Below, piece after piece: positions 5,868-8,392 of a DNA stretch of 8,392 bases (position 1 is the first letter of the stretch; every line of letters begins with the position of its first letter). The stretch covers positions 1 to 8,392 of the forward strand of contig JBOHAD010000091.1 in the NCBI GenBank assembly GCA_050697555.1, written 5' to 3'. The position numbers and the translations under genes were made by a program. This stretch comes from DASQWP01 sp050697555. Its GTDB lineage: Bacteria > Actinomycetota > Thermoleophilia > Gaiellales > Gaiellaceae. Under the pieces are notes generated by a model. The model ran no database searches, had not been told where the DNA came from, and saw only the letters and a program-made list of their open reading frames with translations.

Positions 5868-6641
5868 TTAGCCGCTCTGCCTGTCCAATGACCGTCGGGC
5901 CCGGTCGACCTCGCGCTCTGCGCTCTGCACGTCCGACTGCCGGCTCTTGAGCGCGCTTTCGGCACGCTCGAGCTCGCGCGCCTGGTTCTTCACGGCTCGC
6001 TCGGCGTCCTTGACGGAGCGGCGAGCGTCGCGCAGGCGCCCTTCGGCGTCGCGGTGCTTCTCCCGCGCCGCCTCGATCCGCCTCGTCCTCTGCCCCTGGC
6101 CCTGCTTCGCTCCTGAACCTCTCTTCGCCGCCGGGGCGGCCGGTAGGTTCGCAAGGCCAAACCCGGAGGCCGCCTCCTCTCTGTCGAGCCTTCCTTCACG
6201 CACGCGTTGGCCGACCTCCTCGTCGACGGCGGCAGCGTGCAACGTTCCTCTGACCCGGTCGAGCGTCGCCTCGTTCGCCGGATGACCGGCCTCCTCGAGC
6301 AGTGTCTCGGCCGCGCCGGCCAGCTCGCCGATCGCTCTGCGCTCGTCGTCTCGCGCGCGTTGCAGCGCCTCCGGCGACCCACCCCCAAGGAGCTTCTCGT
6401 GCGCCTTGCGAAGACGCTCGCCGGCGGTGAGGAGGCCGCGAACGCGCATCTTCTCGCGGCGGGCGAGCTGGTTCACCGCCCAGGCTGGCACGGTCGGCTT
6501 GCGCAGCCCCTTCACTTGATTGGCCGCCTCACGGTTGCCGTCCTTGCGGAGCGAGCGGGCGAGCTCGTTCCGTCGCTCGACGAACTCGTCCACGGGAAGC
6601 GTGTAGAGACGGTCGATCTGCTTGTCTGGGTCCGCGGGCAC
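5868..6641 (-). CDS. Conserved actinobacterial protein of unknown function with C-terminal coiled coil
   Basis: The protein has 257 residues and is almost wholly helical. The N-terminal signature 'QIDRLYTLPVDEFVERRNEL' then 'ARSLRKDGNREAANQVKGLR' and 'KPTVPAWAVNQLARRE' matches a family I recall as widespread in Actinobacteria, with no assigned function ('LYALPPEEFxxARxxLAxxLR...KALRRPSVxAWAVNQLAR'). A mid-region with 'LLGGGSPEALQRARDDERRA' and an Ala/Gly-rich linker (about 163-185) leads into a strongly charged heptad-like coiled coil, roughly 186-255. There are no cysteines, no signal peptide and no membrane segment. The start is GTG 6641, the only one that keeps the family N-terminus. I see no Shine-Dalgarno before it ('ACTCGGCTAACC'), so a leaderless or weakly initiated message is possible. 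It converges on DUF899 with 20 bases between, which include the palindrome CCCCGGGG (5848-5855). Confidence 0.85.
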   Translation of the reverse strand: MPADPDKQIDRLYTLPVDEFVERRNELARSLRKDGNREAANQVKGLRKPTVPAWAVNQLARREKMRVRGLLTAGERLRKAHEKLLGGGSPEALQRARDDERRAIGELAGAAETLLEEAGHPANEATLDRVRGTLHAAAVDEEVGQRVREGRLDREEAASGFGLANLPAAPAAKRGSGAKQGQGQRTRRIEAAREKHRDAEGRLRDARRSVKDAERAVKNQARELERAESALKSRQSDVQSAEREVDRARRSLDRQSG

Positions 6642-6689
6642 GGTTAGCCGAGTGACGTGTGAGGCTTGCCCGGCCGGACGACACCCACC

Positions 6690-6851
6690 TTACGGCCCAT
6701 GAACTGAGAAGCGCAGGCGCCTGACTGCTCGCGAGCGACGCGCCTCCTCCTCGATGTCCCTGGCGAGCTGGAGCGTGTCGAGTCCTTCGTTTCGAATGGG
6801 TGAACGTGCGGATACAAGAGTCGCCTCCGATGTTATCGACGCCCTCTGCAC
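6690..6851 (-). CDS. Possible small ORF or gene remnant, 53 codons
   Basis: A GTG at 6851-6849 opens a frame of 53 residues ending at TAA 6692-6690. Its second half, 'EGLDTLQLARDIEEEARRSR' then 'AVRRLRFSVHGP', is a plausible amphipathic helix with strong G/C at third positions. The first half has poor codon bias and looks non-coding. It lies upstream of the 5868-6641 gene on the same strand and runs over the edge of the MarR remnant. It may be the tail of a lost gene; I do not recognise it. Confidence 0.25.
   Translation of the reverse strand: MQRASITSEATLVSARSPIRNEGLDTLQLARDIEEEARRSRAVRRLRFSVHGP
6714..6736. repeat. Two adjacent perfect 10-bp palindromes
   Basis: CAGGCGCCTG (6714-6723) and GCTCGCGAGC (6727-6736) are each fully self-complementary, with centres 13 bp apart. 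They lie in the region between the minus-strand gene starting at 6641 and the MarR remnant. They may be protein-binding sites, but both also fall inside the possible 6690-6851 reading frame. Confidence 0.3.
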
Positions 6852-7165
6852 ACCTCGTCGGAGCGGGAAGCCGTACCGGCTGACGCCGACCGAGCTTGCC
6901 GAGGCGGTCCTGATCTCGGCGGCGGGGAATGACGAAACGCCTTGACCGGCTCGAGCGGGCCGGCTCCATCAGGCGCGAGCCATCCCCTGCGGACCGCAGC
7001 TCGACGCTGATCGCGCTCACGCCGAGCGGCCGCCGCATCGCCGACCGTGCGCTGACCTCGCATCTCCACGACGAAGAGCGTCTCCTGGCGAGTCTGGACG
7101 CGGAGGAGCGGGCCGAGCTGGCTGGGCTCCTTGCAAGACTCCTCGAGACGCCCACAACCCGCTGA
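6829..7165 (+). pseudogene. MarR-family regulator, 5'-truncated and frameshifted
   Basis: The frame from about 6829 reads 'DVIDALCTPRRSGKPYRLTP' and 'TELAEAVLISAAG', which is MarR helix 2 to the recognition helix. It then hits an extra base in GGGGAATG near 6928. The next frame continues without a gap as 'MTKRLDRLERAGSIRREPSP' and 'ADRSSTLIALTPSGRRIADR', with the winged-helix wing and C-terminal dimer helix to TGA 7163-7165. Removing one base restores 'LISAAGMTKRLDRLERAG', as in intact family members. The roughly 50-60 N-terminal residues usual for MarR proteins are absent in all three frames upstream, and 'CTP' before 'RRSGK' looks like junction sequence near 6850. Internal initiation at ATG 6929 would give 78 residues without a full DNA-binding domain. 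It lies 12 bp before the VOC gene it probably once regulated. Confidence 0.8.
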
Positions 7166-7177
7166 CAAGGAGCTCCA

Positions 7178-7612
7178 ATGACAGAAGGTCCCGTCCACGA
7201 GCTGCGCCTCGCGCTGACCGTGGAAGACTACGACCGCGCTCTCGGGTTCTACCGCGACGTCTTCGGGCTCCCGGTGATCCGGTCGTGGGAGGAGCCGACC
7301 GGAAGCGGCGCCATCCTCGACGCCGGGCGGGCGACGCTCGAGCTTCTCTCGACGGCCCAGGCGGAGCTGGTCGATCAGGTCGAGGTTGGCGAGCGCGTCG
7401 CCGGCGCCGTTCGGATCGCGTTAGAGGTCGCTGACTCCGAACGGACGGCCGCGGACCTTGTCGCCGGCGGCGCCGAGCTCGTCGCCGGGCCGGTCGTGAC
7501 GCCGTGGCTGCACCGGAACGTGCGCCTGCGGGCGCCGGACGGCATGCAGCTGACCCTCTTCACCGTGCTCGACGATCCACGCGCGCCCGACGGAGCGATC
7601 GCCGCGACATGA
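7178..7612 (+). CDS. VOC-family (glyoxalase-like) protein
   Basis: The protein has 144 residues in two modules. The first is 'HELRLALTVEDYDRALGFYR' with 'DVFGLPVIRSWEEPTGSGAI' and 'LDAGRATLELL'. The second is 'AVRIALEVADSERTAADLVA' with 'GGAELVAGPVVTPW' and 'RLRAPDGMQLTLFTVLDD'. His7 and Glu55 are kept as possible ligands of the first module. Positions 79 and 126, usually His and Glu in metal-binding members, are Arg and Thr. This favours a ligand-binding or resistance-type role over glyoxalase I, but that is inference. ATG 7178 follows AAGGAG (7167-7172) by five bases, and the site lies two bases past the MarR stop at 7165. The pair is a typical MarR-VOC unit, now with a broken regulator. 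Confidence 0.9.
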   Translation: MTEGPVHELRLALTVEDYDRALGFYRDVFGLPVIRSWEEPTGSGAILDAGRATLELLSTAQAELVDQVEVGERVAGAVRIALEVADSERTAADLVAGGAELVAGPVVTPWLHRNVRLRAPDGMQLTLFTVLDDPRAPDGAIAAT

Positions 7613-7689
7613 GGAGGGGTCGCTCTCCCAGTTTGGCGTGCCTTTCGTGACGGGGTTAGCTCGAGCTTCCGCGCGACCTCCGTGTCCGC

Positions 7690-7905
7690 TCAGCCCTTGA
7701 GCGGCTTGCTGATCTCGAGCAGCGTCTTCAGGTCGCTGAGGATCCAGCTCCAGCCGCCCCCGCCCTGCTCCAAAGGGATCACACCGGCGACCTGCTCCGC
7801 GGTCTTCGGCGCACCCCGAGCTCGTCGTCACCGTCAGCCTCGTGATGCCGTCCGCTTCCTCCTGAGTCTCCCAGGTTGAGAGCACGCTCGCGGCGGGCGA
7901 GATCG
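7690..7905 (-). pseudogene. C-terminal remnant of AHSA1/SRPBCC-domain protein, frameshifted
   Basis: In one minus frame the segment 'ISPAASVLSTWETQEEADGI' then 'TRLTVTTSSG' matches the central strands of AHSA1-type SRPBCC proteins ('DPPRRLVSTWE...ITRLTVTHE'). Around 7813-7817 the frame is lost at a run of four G. The other frame carries on as 'APKTAEQVAG' and 'GGGGWSWILSDLKTLLEISK' then 'PLKG', ending at TGA 7692-7690: the C-terminal helix with its conserved Trp and 'SDLKTLLE'. One extra G in the run is the simplest lesion. The N-terminal half of the fold (the usual 'YIRATPEQVWxALTDPE' start and the 'SDWxPGS' loop) is not found upstream in any minus frame. The intact family binds hydrophobic ligands and is often next to ArsR regulators. 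It converges on the VOC gene. Confidence 0.7.
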
Positions 7906-8177
7906 GGCGCGCGGGAAGCCGCTGAAGAGCTCGAGCCGATCGCCGACGAGCACCGAGCCGGCGAGCGCCGGACGCCGGCTCTCGAGGGAACGGTGCAGCT
8001 CGCCCGGAGCCAGATCCGCCTCGCCGAGCGCGACTGGGAGGGCACAGCAGGGGCGCGTCGACTCCCGGGCGTCGCCTGGGCCGCTGACGCGGACGATCTA
8101 GCGAGAGGCGGAGGGCGCGGTCCCGCCCCCGCCGCATCGGGGCGCAAGTACCTCGCCTTCCGCCTCCGTCGAAGCAC
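7906..8177. other. About 270 bp without a convincing gene
   Basis: Open frames cross this stretch on both strands, but all are Arg/Ala-rich or lack a start. One minus frame has well-biased codons and reads 'ALPVALGEADLAPGELHRSL' then 'ESRRPALAGSVLVGDRLELF', ending just inside the SRPBCC remnant. It may be decayed coding DNA, perhaps a further-shifted upstream part of that gene, but I cannot match it. The plus frame on the same codons looks about as good, so no strand can be chosen. Confidence 0.5.
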
Positions 8178-8207
8178 CTTTGCATTCCGCGTCCGCTTTA
8201 TGCAAGG
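8178..8207. promoter_or_regulatory. 8-bp inverted repeat upstream of promoter
   Basis: CTTTGCAT (8178-8185) and ATGCAAGG (8200-8207) form an eight-pair dyad with one G-T mismatch and a 14-base centre. It marks the start of an A/T-richer stretch and lies about 25 bases upstream of the -35 candidate, a position suitable for an activator or repressor site. Confidence 0.35.
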
Positions 8208-8231
8208 GAAGAGATTGCTTTACCGTCCCGC

Positions 8232-8260
8232 TTTACTGTGAGGAAATCTGGTGTTATCTT
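8232..8260 (+). promoter_or_regulatory. Candidate sigma-70-type promoter with extended -10
   Basis: TTTACT (8232-8237) as -35 and TATCTT (8255-8260) as -10 are 17 bases apart, and TGT immediately before the -10 makes an extended -10. Transcription would start near 8267 and give a leader of about 87 bases to the GTG at 8354. A short inverted repeat, CTTGC (8258-8262) and GCAAG (8269-8273), overlaps the -10 and predicted start and could be an operator. Confidence 0.4.
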
Positions 8261-8301
8261 GCGCGATTGCAAGCGGGTGGTTTCGCCATCCGCTAGTTCG
8301 C

Positions 8302-8334
8302 GGGAGGGGGCGGAAGCCGCAGCCGCCTCCTCCT
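8302..8334 (+). promoter_or_regulatory. Long hairpin in 5' leader of downstream gene
   Basis: GGGAGGGGGCGG (8302-8313) pairs with CCGCCTCCTCCT (8323-8334): 12 pairs, two of them G-U, around the nine-base loop AAGCCGCAG. A competing short stem, GCGG (8310-8313) with CCGC (8317-8320), uses the same left arm. The right arm is CU-rich like an anti-Shine-Dalgarno and could instead pair with GGGGAG at 8345-8350, the ribosome site of the next gene. It may be an attenuation or translation-control element, or simply a stable leader hairpin. Confidence 0.45.
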
Positions 8335-8353
8335 CGCTTCCCAAGGGGAGAGC

Positions 8354-8392
8354 GTGGACCGGATACCCATCCAGGAATCTCCAGATGATCCG
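8354..8392 (+). CDS. Start of an unidentified gene (3' end outside window)
   Basis: GTG 8354 follows AAGGGGAGAGC, a usable ribosome site, and the open frame reads (V/M)DRIPIQESPDDP to the window edge. Thirteen codons are too few to name a family. The candidate promoter and leader hairpin upstream support a real start here. Confidence 0.45.
   Translation, partial: MDRIPIQESPDDP

Noticed and set aside
6529..7155. 208-residue frame on - across the MarR remnant
   Set aside because: It is a Ser/Arg-rich shadow; the MarR motifs on + are unambiguous.
7421..8185. 254-residue frame on -
   Set aside because: It crosses the SRPBCC remnant and continues antisense into the intact VOC gene. Only the short 'STWETQEEADGITRLTVT' part is family-like, and that is reported as a pseudogene.
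7876..8241. 121-residue frame on +
   Set aside because: It is Arg-rich, starts inside the SRPBCC remnant and runs through the A/T-richer promoter-like region, where codon bias collapses. No domain recognised.
1..8392. CRISPR array, tRNA, insertion sequence, attachment site or new defence system
   Set aside because: I found no regularly spaced repeats, cloverleaf-like sequence, transposase or integrase motifs, target-site duplications, or nuclease/NTPase effector genes.

Overview
The window is high-GC bacterial DNA with strong G/C bias at third codon positions. Gene content (a large TPR-LuxR regulator beside a CzcO-like flavoprotein, a DUF899 thioredoxin-fold protein, a coiled-coil 'DRLY...' protein, MarR/VOC pairs) suggests an actinomycetote, perhaps class Thermoleophilia (Solirubrobacterales/Gaiellales). 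That placement is inferred from protein style; no marker gene is present.

Left block (1-3334): the 3' end of a cupin gene on + converges on a minus-strand cluster. The cluster reads LuxR/TPR regulator (1658-3334), then a flavin-containing monooxygenase-like protein (372-1535), then, in an ATGA overlap, a 59-codon piece (196-375) resembling the extreme N-terminus of a BBE/PCMH-type FAD-linked oxidase. A perfect inverted repeat (1629-1648) lies between regulator and flavoprotein. The likely ancestral unit was a regulator plus two flavoenzymes, the second now lost.

Middle block (3335-5870): a 1-Cys peroxiredoxin on + diverges from the LuxR gene across a 143-bp leader with repeats and a hairpin. 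It converges on a broken small cupin gene (minus, one stop codon and a 2-nt frame loss). A VOC-fold protein and a DUF899 thioredoxin-like protein follow on +, separated by a terminator-like hairpin.

Right block (5868-8392): a conserved coiled-coil protein of unknown function (minus) is followed on + by a 5'-truncated, frameshifted MarR gene directly upstream of an intact VOC gene. A decayed AHSA1/SRPBCC fragment lies on minus. About 450 bases follow with no convincing gene. Their last 215 bases form an A/T-richer control region (inverted repeat, repeated GCTTTA, extended -10 promoter, long leader hairpin) ahead of a gene that starts at 8354 and leaves the window.

The intact genes point to redox and small-molecule stress handling: flavin monooxygenase, peroxiredoxin, thioredoxin-fold protein, and glyoxalase-fold proteins. 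The most notable property of the window is the number of broken genes between intact ones (196-375, 4147-4483, 6829-7165, 7690-7905). I see no CRISPR array, tRNA, rRNA, transposase, prophage or recognisable new defence system.
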